Shown: positions 9,017 through 17,696, counted from the stretch's first letter. The stretch is DNA of 64,000 nucleotides from Thiohalophilus sp. (GCF_034521165.1 NZ_JAXHMV010000010.1:1-64000), one strand, 5' to 3'. Numbers and translations: made by a program. Notes: generated by a model not told the origin, from the letters alone.

Positions 9017-9340
9017 ATGAAAGGCGGATTAGGCAATCTGATGAAGCAGGCCCAGCAGATGCAGGCCGACATGCAAAAAGCCCAGGAAGAGATGGCCAAA
9101 CTGGAAGTCACCGGCCAGTCCGGCGGCGGTCTGGTCAAGGTCACCATGACCTGCAAGCATGATGTTAAACGCGTCGAGATCGACGACAGCCTGGTGGGCG
9201 ACGACAAAGAAATGCTCGAAGACCTGGTCGCCGCGGCCATCAACGACGCCGTGCGCCAGGTGGAAAAAACCGTGGAAGAAAAATTCTCCGGCATGACCGC
9301 CGGCATGAACCTGCCTGAAGGTTTCAAACTTCCATTTTAA
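9017..9340 (+). CDS. ybaB: YbaB/EbfC nucleoid-associated protein
   Basis: 107 residues from the ATG at 9017, placed nine bases after GAGG; GTG 9008 is possible but overlaps that site. MKGGLGNLMKQAQQMQADMQ and the C-terminal LPEGFKLPF match E. coli YbaB closely. The family forms dimers that bind DNA without strict specificity and is usually encoded between dnaX and recR, as here. Confidence 0.95.
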   Translation: MKGGLGNLMKQAQQMQADMQKAQEEMAKLEVTGQSGGGLVKVTMTCKHDVKRVEIDDSLVGDDKEMLEDLVAAAINDAVRQVEKTVEEKFSGMTAGMNLPEGFKLPF

Positions 9341-9355
9341 AATTATTACATCACG

Positions 9356-9518
9356 TTCTCGCAAAGTTGCAGAGGCGTTTATGCCCGTTGTTCGGGTGCA
9401 AAGAAAACAAGGATCGGGTTTGGGCGTGATACGGCATTGTCAGAGTGACATGCTCACCAGGGCTTGCGATATTTATGATTTCTCCTGTTTCTTTGCGTGC
9501 GCGGCGGCTCTGCGAGAA
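9356..9518. repeat. Intergenic inverted-repeat element, family A copy 1
   Basis: Bounded by TTCTCGCAAAG (9356-9366) and CTCTGCGAGAA (9508-9518), inverted at 10 of 11 positions. Bases 9376-9403 recur inverted at 58622-58649 (26 of 28 identical). No protein-like frame inside. It fills the gap between ybaB and recR. Confidence 0.65.
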
Positions 9519-9537
9519 CAGTTCAGGATACGTTGTC

Positions 9538-10137
9538 ATGTCCTACAGTCCCCTGATTAACCAGTTGGTTGAGGCGCTGCGCTGTTTGCCCGGCGTGGGG
9601 CCGAAGTCTGCCCAGCGCATGGCGTTTTATCTGCTGGATCGGGATCGCGAGGGCGGACGCCATCTGGCGCAAACACTGCAGGAGGCCATCGAGAAGGTGG
9701 GCCACTGCGAGCAGTGCCGTAATCTGAGCGAGTCGCCGGTCTGTCAGCTGTGCGCCAGTGACAACCGGGATCGCAGTCTGTTATGCATCGTCGAAACGCC
9801 GGCCGATGTGCAGGCGATCATGCAGGCCACCGAATACAAGGGCCTGTTCTTTGTGCTGATGGGCCATTTGTCGCCCCTGGACGGGATCGGACCGCTGGAT
9901 ATCGGGCTGGATAAACTGGGCGAACGCCTTGACAGTGGTGAAGTCACCGAAGTGATTCTGGCGACCAATGCCACGGTCGAAGGCGAAGCGACCGCCCATT
10001 ACATTGCCGAGATGGCTGCCCGGCGTGAAGGCATCAATGTCTCGCGCATTGCCCAGGGCGTTCCGATGGGCGGTGAACTGGAATACCTGAACAGCAGCAC
10101 CCTGTCCCGGGCGTTCATGGAACGCCATCGCGTTTGA
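9538..10137 (+). CDS. recR: Recombination mediator protein RecR
   Basis: 199 residues from ATG 9538 (MSYSPLINQLVEALRCLPGV); the frame is open further upstream but only through repeat DNA. Features are an N-terminal helix-hairpin-helix (CLPGVGPKSAQRMAF), a four-cysteine zinc finger (CEQCRNLSESPVCQLC) and a Toprim domain (LCIVETPADV...). RecR works with RecO and RecF to load RecA on gapped DNA. It ends the dnaX-ybaB-recR cluster and runs convergently into the HDOD gene, 12 bases away. Confidence 0.95.
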   Translation: MSYSPLINQLVEALRCLPGVGPKSAQRMAFYLLDRDREGGRHLAQTLQEAIEKVGHCEQCRNLSESPVCQLCASDNRDRSLLCIVETPADVQAIMQATEYKGLFFVLMGHLSPLDGIGPLDIGLDKLGERLDSGEVTEVILATNATVEGEATAHYIAEMAARREGINVSRIAQGVPMGGELEYLNSSTLSRAFMERHRV

Positions 10138-10149
10138 TCCCTCGGTCGG

Positions 10150-11625
10150 TTAATGCTTTTTCTGCGGGCTGTTGGCTCGGATTTTTTCAATAACCTGACC
10201 AAGTTGCTTGCAGACAGTTTTGAAATGGCGGTAGGTATTGTCGTCGAGCTGGCAGTTGTTGCTGTGGCGATCCGCGTAGATCAGGCCTAACGGTTGGTCA
10301 TTAACAAAAAGAGACATGGCGATAAACGAGTTGACCCTGATTTTTTTCTGAAGATCCGCGGGAACCAGTGACCAGTACTGTTGGCGATTCTGATCGTTGA
10401 TCATAATGGCCTGGGTTTTTTCCATGAGCCGACTGAACAGATGCTTGCCGTTCAGATCGATCTCAAACCGGCTGAAAATTGGATCGTTGTTACTGCCAAT
10501 CACTTTCTCGCCAACCAGTTTTCGCTTTTCCGGTTCCAGGCGGGCAAAGACCACGCGATTCAGACCCAGACCGTGATGCAGGGACTCGATGACGGTTTGT
10601 ATAACTTCCTGGGGACGTTTATCGAGTATTTGCGTGTCGGTCAGTTGTTGCAGCAGCTCGCGTACCACCGGCAGTTGCGGCATGAGGCAGATATCCGCGG
10701 TCGCTTCTGGCGCGTTGGCCTGCTTCGGGGAGTCGGCCCGGGTCTCAGGTTGTGGCTGCACAATCAGCGGTAGCCACGTAGCCGCGGGCGATACCTGGTA
10801 CAGGGTGTACGAGGTATTGGCAATACGGGCGGCCAGTTGATGGATTCGGGCAATGACCTGATCAGGCGGCTGATCCAGCCATTCGGCTACCCTGTCTTCA
10901 ATATCCCGGGTTTTTTCGCTGTACCAGTTAATCGCGGCATGGCGGCCGAGTTGCACGGCCAGCATGATGCCGTAAGCACGCGGAAAACGGGCATTTTCGG
11001 CTTGCAGGGATTCTTTGAGCAATTCCGGCAGATGCCATTGCTCCGCCAGTTTCAGGGTCAGCTCTTCAAGGGTGAATCCGAGCAGAACGTACTGGGCCTC
11101 TTCGGAGGGCAAATGCTGTTCGATGCACATCCGGTCGATCTGATCGAGCAGATCGGGGGCATGGATGGCGAGGGCCATTTCGCCGAGAAAATGCAGCTGG
11201 GTGGCGGCGAAGACTTCATCCGGGTTCATGTCCCGTCGCTCACGGGCCCAGGCCAGGGACTGATAGGCAGCATGATAAGTGCGGGAGAAGGTTTTGAGCA
11301 GGCGCAGACGGGCGGCATCGGGCAGACTTTTTTCCAGATCGGTCAGTTGTGCCGGGATTTTTTGCAGCTGCCCGGTCCCCAGCAACATCAGCGCCTGCTG
11401 GACCGAGGTTACCTCACTGGAGAGGCTGCTGCGCTTTTTGCTGTTGGCCAGACGCAGAACAAAGACCGACAAACCGGGATCCCGTTCCACCACTTCGACA
11501 ATCTCATGCACGGAGCGGCGTTCATCACTGGTGACGCTGCGTAACTCCTTGATCGCACGACCAATGGCCGGAATCGGGTCGTTGCCGAACCGCTCGATCC
11601 AGTCGTTGAGGCGCCGGTTGCTCAT
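10150..11625 (-). CDS. HDOD domain protein with C-terminal GAF domain
   Basis: 491 residues. The N-terminal half (about 15-260) is an HDOD domain, an HD-like fold without the catalytic HD pair and typical of signalling proteins (SVHEIVEVVERDPGLSVFVLRLANS; QALMLLG). The C-terminal half (about 325-480) reads as GAF (ESLHHGLGLNRVVFARL; SFIAMSLFVNDQPLGLIYAD). The ligand is unknown. It is divergent from motAB, and a minus-strand sigma-28-type site (TAAA-N15-ACCGATAT) lies about 45-75 bases before its start, suggesting control with motility genes. Confidence 0.85.
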   Translation of the reverse strand: MSNRRLNDWIERFGNDPIPAIGRAIKELRSVTSDERRSVHEIVEVVERDPGLSVFVLRLANSKKRSSLSSEVTSVQQALMLLGTGQLQKIPAQLTDLEKSLPDAARLRLLKTFSRTYHAAYQSLAWARERRDMNPDEVFAATQLHFLGEMALAIHAPDLLDQIDRMCIEQHLPSEEAQYVLLGFTLEELTLKLAEQWHLPELLKESLQAENARFPRAYGIMLAVQLGRHAAINWYSEKTRDIEDRVAEWLDQPPDQVIARIHQLAARIANTSYTLYQVSPAATWLPLIVQPQPETRADSPKQANAPEATADICLMPQLPVVRELLQQLTDTQILDKRPQEVIQTVIESLHHGLGLNRVVFARLEPEKRKLVGEKVIGSNNDPIFSRFEIDLNGKHLFSRLMEKTQAIMINDQNRQQYWSLVPADLQKKIRVNSFIAMSLFVNDQPLGLIYADRHSNNCQLDDNTYRHFKTVCKQLGQVIEKIRANSPQKKH

Positions 11626-11675
11626 GAAATACCCTGATCTCCATTGGGGCCAGGGATGACCTTGTTAGGCTTTCT

Positions 11676-11702
11676 ATATCGGTATCCTGACCGCCGGCTT
11701 TA
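11676..11702 (-). promoter_or_regulatory. Candidate sigma-28 promoter for the HDOD-GAF gene
   Basis: On the minus strand TAAA (11702-11699), 15 bases, then ACCGATAT (11683-11676): -35 exact, -10 6 of 8 including the GATA core. The predicted leader is about 45 bases. Confidence 0.5.
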
Positions 11703-11760
11703 GAGTGGTGAAAGATTGACCATAGACGAAAGTCCGATGACATTACCGGCCGGAAACCTT

Positions 11761-11788
11761 TAAAGTTTACCGGTCATTCAGACGATAA
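11761..11788 (+). promoter_or_regulatory. Candidate sigma-28 promoter for motAB
   Basis: TAAAGTTT (11761-11768, exact) and GACGATAA (11781-11788, 7 of 8). Spacing between TAAA and the -10 is 16, one more than ideal. It lies 61 bases before the motA start. Confidence 0.65.
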
Positions 11789-11849
11789 GAGAATGGTATG
11801 CCGTCAGGTTGACGCGAATCTGCAGAATAAACAGGAACCGCTCGAGGCT

Positions 11850-12707
11850 ATGAAGTTAATTATTGGTCTATTGATCGTCATTGGTGCCGTATTTGGCGGT
11901 TATTTGATGGCGCATGGGAATTTGCTGGCTCTTTATCAGCCTGCCGAGCTGGTGATCATCGGAGGCGGTGCATTCGGTGCATTTGTGATTGCCAACCCGC
12001 CAACAACCATCAAGGGTGTTTTCAAGGGCCTCCCGGCCCTGTTAAAGGGCAGTAAATATAACAAACAGACCTATCTGGATTTGTTGTCATTGATGTATAA
12101 CCTGTTTGCCAAGGCGCGCAAGGAAGGGCTGATGGCACTGGAAAGCGACATTGATGAGCCCGAACAGAGCGAGATTTTCACGGCCTACCCCAAGCTGATG
12201 GGCAATCATCACCTGATTGCATTCATTTCCGATTATTTGCGGTTGATGGTTGGTGGAAATATGAACGCCTTCGAGCTCGAACAGCTCATGGATCTGGAGC
12301 TGGAGACTCACCATCATGAAAACGAGCAGCCGAGTCATGCACTACAAACAATGGCCGATGGTCTGCCGGGTTTTGGTATCGTCGCGGCGGTCATGGGTGT
12401 GGTAATCACCATGGGTTATATCAGTGAACCCCCCGAGGTGTTGGGGGCGCATATCGCCGCCGCGCTGGTCGGAACCTTCCTCGGGATTCTGCTGGCTTAT
12501 GGCTTTGCTGCTCCAATGGCCAATGCCATGGCGGCACAGGCAGAAGAGGATAGCAAGCTGTTCGAATGCACCAAAGTCTGCATTATGGCAACTCTGAACG
12601 GTTATACCCCCCAGATCGCCGTTGAATTTGGCCGAAAGGTTCTGTTCACCAATCTCCGTCCCGGGTTCCTCGAACTGGAGGAACACATCAAGAACCAGAA
12701 AAAATAA
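11850..12707 (+). CDS. motA: Flagellar motor stator protein MotA
   Basis: 285 residues from ATG 11850 (MKLIIGLLIVIGAVFGGYLM); the upstream extension is not family-like. It has four membrane spans in MotA order. The cytoplasmic loop (ARKEGLMALESDIDEP) carries the charged residues that contact FliG, and the last two spans follow GLPGFGIVAAVMGVVITMGY and GAHIAAALVGTFLGILLAYG. Length and the N-terminal pair of spans match the E. coli-type MotA rather than the shorter MotC at 32988. With MotB it forms the ion-conducting stator. It lies eight bases before motB and behind a sigma-28-type promoter. Confidence 0.94.
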   Translation: MKLIIGLLIVIGAVFGGYLMAHGNLLALYQPAELVIIGGGAFGAFVIANPPTTIKGVFKGLPALLKGSKYNKQTYLDLLSLMYNLFAKARKEGLMALESDIDEPEQSEIFTAYPKLMGNHHLIAFISDYLRLMVGGNMNAFELEQLMDLELETHHHENEQPSHALQTMADGLPGFGIVAAVMGVVITMGYISEPPEVLGAHIAAALVGTFLGILLAYGFAAPMANAMAAQAEEDSKLFECTKVCIMATLNGYTPQIAVEFGRKVLFTNLRPGFLELEEHIKNQKK

Positions 12708-12715
12708 GCTGACGG

Positions 12716-13690
12716 GTGACGGGCGTGGCCTCCGAGGACAAAAAACAGCCAATAGTCATCAAAAAAGTCGTCAAAAAAGGCGGCGGTCATCATGGTGGCT
12801 CCTGGAAAGTCGCCTATGCTGACTTCGTCACCGCGATGATGGCGTTTTTCCTGCTGCTATGGCTGCTGGGTATTTCTGACGAAGAGCTGCGTGAGGGCAT
12901 TTCGGACTGGTTCCAGAATCCGTCGGCCATACAGGGCCCGGGCGGTGCCAGCACCAGCATGATCAAGCTGGGGGGAACCAAGGATATTCCCAAAGGCGAG
13001 GGATATAAGTCCGAACAACATGCCCCGCAAACCGATCCTGTCGAGAAAACCGAGCAAGAAAACATCGAGGAACGTGTCCGCGAAGTGATACGCCAGCAGG
13101 ACAAGAAACAACTCGACCAGTTATTACAAAAACTCAAGGCGGCTATCGAAAGCAGCGATCAGCTGAAGAACTTCAAGGATCAGCTATTGCTGGAAATTAC
13201 ACCGGAAGGATTACGGGTGCAGATTGTCGACAAGAAGAACCGTCCCATGTTCGATCTGGGTGGCGATCAGCTTAAATCCTATACCCGTGAAATTCTGCAA
13301 AATATTTCCGGGGTCATTGCCGCGAATGTGCCGAACAAGGTGAGTATTGCCGGCCATACCGATGCCACGCCTTTCCCCAAAGGCTATATCGAATATGAGG
13401 ACCAGTACGGCAACGATTATCGCAAGCCCTATTCCAACTGGGAACTGTCGGCGGATCGCGCCAATGCCGCGCGGCGTGAACTGGTTAGCGGCGGTATGCC
13501 ACCGGAGCAACTTGGCCGGGTGGTCGGTTTGGCCGATTCGGTGCTGTTCGACAAGGAAAACCCGTACAACCCTGTGAACCGGCGCATCAGCATCGTGGTG
13601 TTGAACCGCGAAGCAGAGCAGGCCCTGATGGAAGGCGAGGGAAAAATGGAGACCCTCGAAATCAAATCCGAACAGTCTGCTTCTGAATAA
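12716..13690 (+). CDS. motB: Flagellar motor stator protein MotB
   Basis: 324 residues from GTG 12716, or 321 from GTG 12725; the latter puts the ion-carrying aspartate at residue 33, close to E. coli D32. HGGSWKVAYADFVTAMMAFF is the single span with that Asp. A plug/linker follows and then an OmpA-like peptidoglycan-binding domain (VSIAGHTDATPF; NWELSADRANAARREL; NRRISIVVL). It anchors the stator to the cell wall. It is convergent with rsgA across a repeat-filled gap, and motAB-rsgA-orn is the arrangement known from Pseudomonas. Confidence 0.93.
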   Translation: MTGVASEDKKQPIVIKKVVKKGGGHHGGSWKVAYADFVTAMMAFFLLLWLLGISDEELREGISDWFQNPSAIQGPGGASTSMIKLGGTKDIPKGEGYKSEQHAPQTDPVEKTEQENIEERVREVIRQQDKKQLDQLLQKLKAAIESSDQLKNFKDQLLLEITPEGLRVQIVDKKNRPMFDLGGDQLKSYTREILQNISGVIAANVPNKVSIAGHTDATPFPKGYIEYEDQYGNDYRKPYSNWELSADRANAARRELVSGGMPPEQLGRVVGLADSVLFDKENPYNPVNRRISIVVLNREAEQALMEGEGKMETLEIKSEQSASE

Positions 13691-13713
13691 TCCATCACTC
13701 ATAAACTAACTGG

Positions 13714-13900
13714 AAAAAACGCAAAGGACGCGGAGGCGCAAAGAACGTAAAGTGTTGAACTTATGATTTCTTTGCCCCGCTGGAAATGCTTGTCTGCTTG
13801 TTTCTTAACAGTTGTATTCTGAGTGGTTATTCCGGGGCATAAACGGATTGATTTGATAAATTATTTTCTTTGCGTCCTCAGCGCCTTTGCGAACTCCGCG
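13714..13900. repeat. Imperfect inverted repeat (CGCAAAGG...GCGCAAAGA type)
   Basis: A left arm near 13719-13744 and the inverse of a right arm near 13865-13890 match at about 20 of 26 positions, with identical 8-base ends (CGCAAAGG and CGCAAAGAA). It occupies most of the gap between motB and rsgA and could act as a weak bidirectional terminator. Confidence 0.5.
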
Positions 13901-13929
13901 TTATTTACAGAAAATTCAAAAAATGACAA

Positions 13930-14877
13930 TTAATGTTTGTCTTGCTCCAGCGATTCGAGCAGGTTCAGATAGCTGCCATAACGTTGTGCACGGATCTTAC
14001 CGGCTTCGACTGCCGCGCGTACGGCGCAGCCGGGTTCCTGGCGATGCAGGCAGTCGCGGAATTTGCACTGCGTTTGAAAAGAGTCAAACTCACAAAAGCC
14101 TGCTGCCAGATCGGCCGGGCCGACCTGCCACAGACCGAACTCACGGATGCCCGGTGAGTCGATGATATTGCCGTCCCGTTCGGGCAGGTGGTAGAGCCGG
14201 GCGGTGGTCGTCGTGTGGGTTCCCTTGTTGGTGGCAAGGGAGACATCGCCAACCCGGGCCTCGACGCCGGGTAACAGCGCGTTGATCAGGGAGGATTTGC
14301 CCACCCCGGACTGTCCGACAACGATATTGTTGCGCCCGCTCAGCACCTGATGCAATGCGTCGAAGCCATTTGTCTGTTTGGCACTGACCTCCACAACCCG
14401 ATAGCCGATCTGTTCATACACGACGAGCCGTTTTGTTACGGCTACCGTATCTTCTTTGCTGAGCAAATCGACCTTGTTCAGAACGATGACGGGTGTGATG
14501 CTACTTAATTCCGCGGCCACCAGATAACGATCGATCAGGGCCTCCTTGAAGGCAGGGCGGGGCGCTATGACGATCAATAGCTGATCGATGTTGGCCGCGA
14601 TGATGCGGGATTTGCCGCGGCTGTCGGGACGAGTCAGTTCACTGCGGCGCGGCAATCGCCGGAGAATGACATTATCCCGCTCGCCGGTTTCAACGATGAC
14701 CTGATCGCCGGTAACCAGAGGACCCGCGCTTTTGCGGCTATGGCACTCACGTTGCTGTTGATCCGCTGTTTCCACCAGCAGGCTCGCCCCGTGATGGGCG
14801 ATCACCAGCCCGGTTTGCTGCCTGTGCTTTTCGGTTGAGCGTGATGAATGACTTTCGAGGGAGGTGTCAACGCTCAT
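13930..14877 (-). CDS. rsgA: Ribosome small-subunit-dependent GTPase A
   Basis: 315 residues. It shows the circularly permuted GTPase order: G4 NKVD near residue 125, then G1 GQSGVGKSSL, T-rich switch (TNKGTHTTT) and G3 DSPGIREF. An N-terminal OB-like domain precedes it and a C-terminal zinc finger (CKFRDCLHRQEPGC) follows. RsgA acts late in 30S subunit assembly. It is the last gene of a minus-strand group with M48 protease, cytochrome c and phhB, and lies near orn as in E. coli. Confidence 0.95.
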   Translation of the reverse strand: MSVDTSLESHSSRSTEKHRQQTGLVIAHHGASLLVETADQQQRECHSRKSAGPLVTGDQVIVETGERDNVILRRLPRRSELTRPDSRGKSRIIAANIDQLLIVIAPRPAFKEALIDRYLVAAELSSITPVIVLNKVDLLSKEDTVAVTKRLVVYEQIGYRVVEVSAKQTNGFDALHQVLSGRNNIVVGQSGVGKSSLINALLPGVEARVGDVSLATNKGTHTTTTARLYHLPERDGNIIDSPGIREFGLWQVGPADLAAGFCEFDSFQTQCKFRDCLHRQEPGCAVRAAVEAGKIRAQRYGSYLNLLESLEQDKH

Positions 14878-14903
14878 GCAGCTACCGGTTTGTTGTCTGG
14901 TAC

Positions 14904-15233
14904 TCAGTCAAACAGGGCGTCGACCCGCGCGGCGCAGATAAAGTCATTTTCCGACAGGCCGCCCACCGAGTGGGTGGTGAAAGTAATCTTGCAGCGATTG
15001 TAACCGGCTTCAATATCCGGGTGATGATCCTGTTGATTGGCAATCCAGGCGACTGCATTGACGAACTCAATGGTCTGGTAAAAATTTTTGAACTTGAATT
15101 CACGCACCAGGCTCTGGTCGGCTTCGTTGAGTTCCCACCCGGAAACTTCCTTGTGTAACTGATCGGCCTGTTGGACCTCGAGTGCCGGGCTGCCTTTGGG
15201 CAGTGACTGACAGCTTTTATCGGCGAGTCCCAT
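14904..15233 (-). CDS. phhB: Pterin-4a-carbinolamine dehydratase
   Basis: 109 residues. The active-site stretch NQQDHHPDIEAGYNRCKITF and THSVGGLSENDF are diagnostic. The enzyme dehydrates 4a-hydroxytetrahydrobiopterin to recycle the cofactor of aromatic amino acid hydroxylases, and the family can also have other roles in bacteria that lack such a hydroxylase; none is seen in this window. It starts four bases after the stop of the small cytochrome gene, so the two are probably co-translated. Confidence 0.93.
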   Translation of the reverse strand: MGLADKSCQSLPKGSPALEVQQADQLHKEVSGWELNEADQSLVREFKFKNFYQTIEFVNAVAWIANQQDHHPDIEAGYNRCKITFTTHSVGGLSENDFICAARVDALFD

Positions 15234-15237
15234 TGGT

Positions 15238-15558
15238 TTACTCCTCGAACTTGTAAAAGTTCTGATTGAGATAGGTTACCACGTCCTCGATCTGGCTGTC
15301 CGGCCACGGGGCACCCAGGCTGGTCTTGCAACGCCGTACCTGGTTATACAATGCCTCAAGGGAATGGATACGGCGATTTTCCCGCACATAGATGCCGGTA
15401 CCGTCTTTGCCATAGATACCATTTTTCATCGAGGCGTGACACTTGATGCAGTTCTCCCGATGCAGTTCCCGCCCATGTTCGGGGTCGCCGGCATGCACGG
15501 GGCCGGCTGTCAGGAAAAGACAGAGCAGCAGGATACTGTAGCTGAGATGTATACGCAT
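15238..15558 (-). CDS. Small monohaem cytochrome c
   Basis: 106 residues. A signal peptide (to about residue 23, PVHAG) is followed by one CIKCH haem site at about 37-41. Further on is CKTSLGAPWPDSQIEDVVTYL, which looks like the C-terminal helix of class I cytochromes. The only Met after the haem site is at CHASMKNG, very close to it, so the usual distal Met ligand is not obvious; a His (RRIHSLEAL) is an alternative. Periplasmic electron carrier, partner unknown. It sits between the M48 protease and phhB. Confidence 0.82.
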   Translation of the reverse strand: MRIHLSYSILLLCLFLTAGPVHAGDPEHGRELHRENCIKCHASMKNGIYGKDGTGIYVRENRRIHSLEALYNQVRRCKTSLGAPWPDSQIEDVVTYLNQNFYKFEE

Positions 15559-15592
15559 TGGCTTAAAACCTTATATTCTGTAACGGAAACAC

Positions 15593-16837
15593 TTAACTCA
15601 TTTTACTCGACAAATGCGCGATACGCACCGGGGCCGGCGGGTGCGAATCATGAAAGGCCGAATAAACCGGGTCCGGCGTCAGGGTACTGGCATTCTCCTG
15701 GTAGAGCTTGACCAGGGCCTGTATCAGGGTGCCTGCATCGCTTTGCCGGGCGGCGAAATCATCGGCTTCGAACTCATGCTTGCGGCTGAAAGCCGCCATC
15801 AACGGTTGCAGATAGACCGTGAAGACCGGCATCACCAGCATGAACAGTAGCAGGGCGATATAGGTCGACGGCTCCTCGACGCCCAGGCCATGATAAAACG
15901 GCGCATAGTCGAGCAACCAGCCCAGCAGCGCCAGTCCGGCGAAACTGAGCACGGCCATGACGGCAATGCGCTTGGGGATATGGCGGCGACGGAAATGGCC
16001 CAGCTCATGGGCCAGCACCGCTTCCACTTCATCCGGCGTCAGGGATTTGAGCAGGGTATCGAAGAAGACGATGCGTTTGTTATCGCCCAGCCCGGTGAAA
16101 TAGGCGTTGCCGTGACTGGAGCGGCGCGATCCGTCCATGACGAAAATGCCGTTACTGCGAAAGCCGCAACGGGCCAGCAACTTTTCAATGCGCTCACGCA
16201 AGGCCTGATCGTCCAGCGGCGAGAACTTGTTGAACAGGGGCGCGATAAAGGTGGGATAGGCCCACATCATCAGCAGACTGAAACCCATCCAGATGGCCCA
16301 CACGTACAGCCACCACAGTGCGGAGGCGTCCTGCATCAGCCATAACACGAGCGACAGCAGCGGCCCGCCGATCAGCACCGCCAGCAGCATATTTTTCAAA
16401 AAGTCGGCAACGAACAGTTTGCCGGTCATACGATTGAAGCCGAAGCGTTCCTCCAGTCGAAAAGTCCGATAGAGGCTCAGGGGCATATCCAGCAGGCTGC
16501 TGATCAACATGAAACTGAAGATGACGGCCAGGCCGGTGAGAATCGGTGACAGTTGCATCCCGCGCCAGAATTGATCCAGCCAGTTCAGTCCGCCACCCAG
16601 GGTCCAGATCAACAGCAGGCCGGTACCAATTAACAACTCGGTCTTGCCAAAACGCAGTTTGGCCAGGGTGTAGCCGGCGGCTTTCTGGTGATCACTCAGG
16701 GCGATATGCTCCTGAAATGCCTCGGGGACACTATCGCGATGGCGGCTGACATAACGCGCCTGTCGCTGGCCCAGCCATAACTGCAGGACAACGGACAGGG
16801 CCAGGGCTATAACAAAAATAAGAGTCAGCGTATTCAT
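15593..16837 (-). CDS. M48-family membrane metallopeptidase (Ste24/CAAX protease type)
   Basis: 414 residues with several membrane spans before and after the catalytic core. The zinc site AHELGHFRRRH lies near residues 273-283, and the third ligand is in EFEADDFAA further on. The order (N-terminal CAAX_prtase_1 region, then Peptidase_M48) matches Ste24-type enzymes, which in bacteria probably take part in membrane protein quality control. It is divergent from orn and heads the M48-cytochrome-phhB-rsgA group, with 34 bases to the cytochrome gene. Confidence 0.9.
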   Translation of the reverse strand: MNTLTLIFVIALALSVVLQLWLGQRQARYVSRHRDSVPEAFQEHIALSDHQKAAGYTLAKLRFGKTELLIGTGLLLIWTLGGGLNWLDQFWRGMQLSPILTGLAVIFSFMLISSLLDMPLSLYRTFRLEERFGFNRMTGKLFVADFLKNMLLAVLIGGPLLSLVLWLMQDASALWWLYVWAIWMGFSLLMMWAYPTFIAPLFNKFSPLDDQALRERIEKLLARCGFRSNGIFVMDGSRRSSHGNAYFTGLGDNKRIVFFDTLLKSLTPDEVEAVLAHELGHFRRRHIPKRIAVMAVLSFAGLALLGWLLDYAPFYHGLGVEEPSTYIALLLFMLVMPVFTVYLQPLMAAFSRKHEFEADDFAARQSDAGTLIQALVKLYQENASTLTPDPVYSAFHDSHPPAPVRIAHLSSKMS

Positions 16838-16921
16838 CGTGGATTTCCAGGTTCAGAGTGCAGCATGGCAGATTAGCCTCTGATAGAATGGTTGGCAAGA
16901 GACCTGCGACGGAAACCTTTT

Positions 16922-17479
16922 ATGAGTGCAGACAGCAATAATCTCATCTGGATCGATCTGGAAATGACCGGTCTGGATACCCAGAACGACATGATCATCG
17001 AAATTGCCACCATCGTCACCGACAGTCAGCTCAATATTCTGGCCGAAGGCCCGGTGAGGGCGATTCATCAAAGCGATCAGACGCTGGCCAAAATGGATGA
17101 ATGGAATACCCGCCAACACGGCCAGTCGGGCCTGGTGGAACGGGTGCGTAACAGCAGCGTCACCGAAGCCGAAGCCGAAGCCGAGACTCTGGCATTTCTG
17201 AGCCAGTACGTGCCTGCCGGCGCCTCGCCCATGTGCGGCAACAGCATCTGTCAGGATCGCCGCTTTCTGGCCCGCTGCATGCCGCAGCTGGAGGAATATT
17301 TCCATTACCGCAATCTTGATGTCAGTACCCTCAAGGAACTGGCCAGGCGCTGGGCTCCGTCTATCGGCGAGGGGCTGACCAAAAACGCCACGCACCTGGC
17401 GATGGACGACATTCGCGATTCCATCAACGAATTGCGCTACTACCGCGAGCACTTGCTCAAGCCTTTCCCCGCCGATTGA
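16922..17479 (+). CDS. orn: Oligoribonuclease
   Basis: 185 residues from ATG 16922 (MSADSNNLIWIDLEMTGLD). DEDD exonuclease residues are seen in WIDLEMTGLD, the NSICQDRRFL segment and the late HLAMDDIRDSI segment. Orn degrades 2-5-mer RNA and pGpG, the product of EAL phosphodiesterases such as the one at 46301. TAGAAT at about 16885 may be its -10. It is divergent from the M48 gene. Confidence 0.96.
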   Translation: MSADSNNLIWIDLEMTGLDTQNDMIIEIATIVTDSQLNILAEGPVRAIHQSDQTLAKMDEWNTRQHGQSGLVERVRNSSVTEAEAEAETLAFLSQYVPAGASPMCGNSICQDRRFLARCMPQLEEYFHYRNLDVSTLKELARRWAPSIGEGLTKNATHLAMDDIRDSINELRYYREHLLKPFPAD

Positions 17480-17500
17480 ATCCCGCCTCCCGGCGGGGAT
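17480..17500 (+). terminator. Probable terminator after orn
   Basis: ATCCCGCC/GGCGGGGAT hairpin with one bulged G and a TCCC loop directly after the orn stop. The tail AATTT is weak. Confidence 0.45.
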
Positions 17501-17680
17501 AATTTCCCGACAACTTGTTAAGGTTAGAAAAGCGGCCCGGGTAACAGTTCCCGTGCGGCCTGCGCGCCAGTCAGGTTTCTGACTGCGCCACGTCGCCGCA
17601 GTGCGTCAAGAGATTGGCGGGCTGCGTGCCATACTTTTCAAGTCATTGTATTTAAATAATAAATTATTCATCGCAACCGC

Positions 17681-17696
17681 TGGCATATGTTTTGCA
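17681..17696 (+). promoter_or_regulatory. Sigma-54 promoter for the fliL operon
   Basis: TGGCATATGTTTTGCA has GG and GC at the required -24/-12 spacing and a full TTGCA. The start would be near 17708, giving a leader of about 30 bases to fliL. An AT-rich tract (17650-17670) upstream could bind IHF or a FleQ-type activator, which is inference. Confidence 0.78.

Noticed and set aside
17615..17630. Second sigma-54-like site TGGCGGGCTGCGTGCC before fliL
   Set aside because: Spacing is right but the -12 half is poor; the site at 17681 is much better and closer to the gene.
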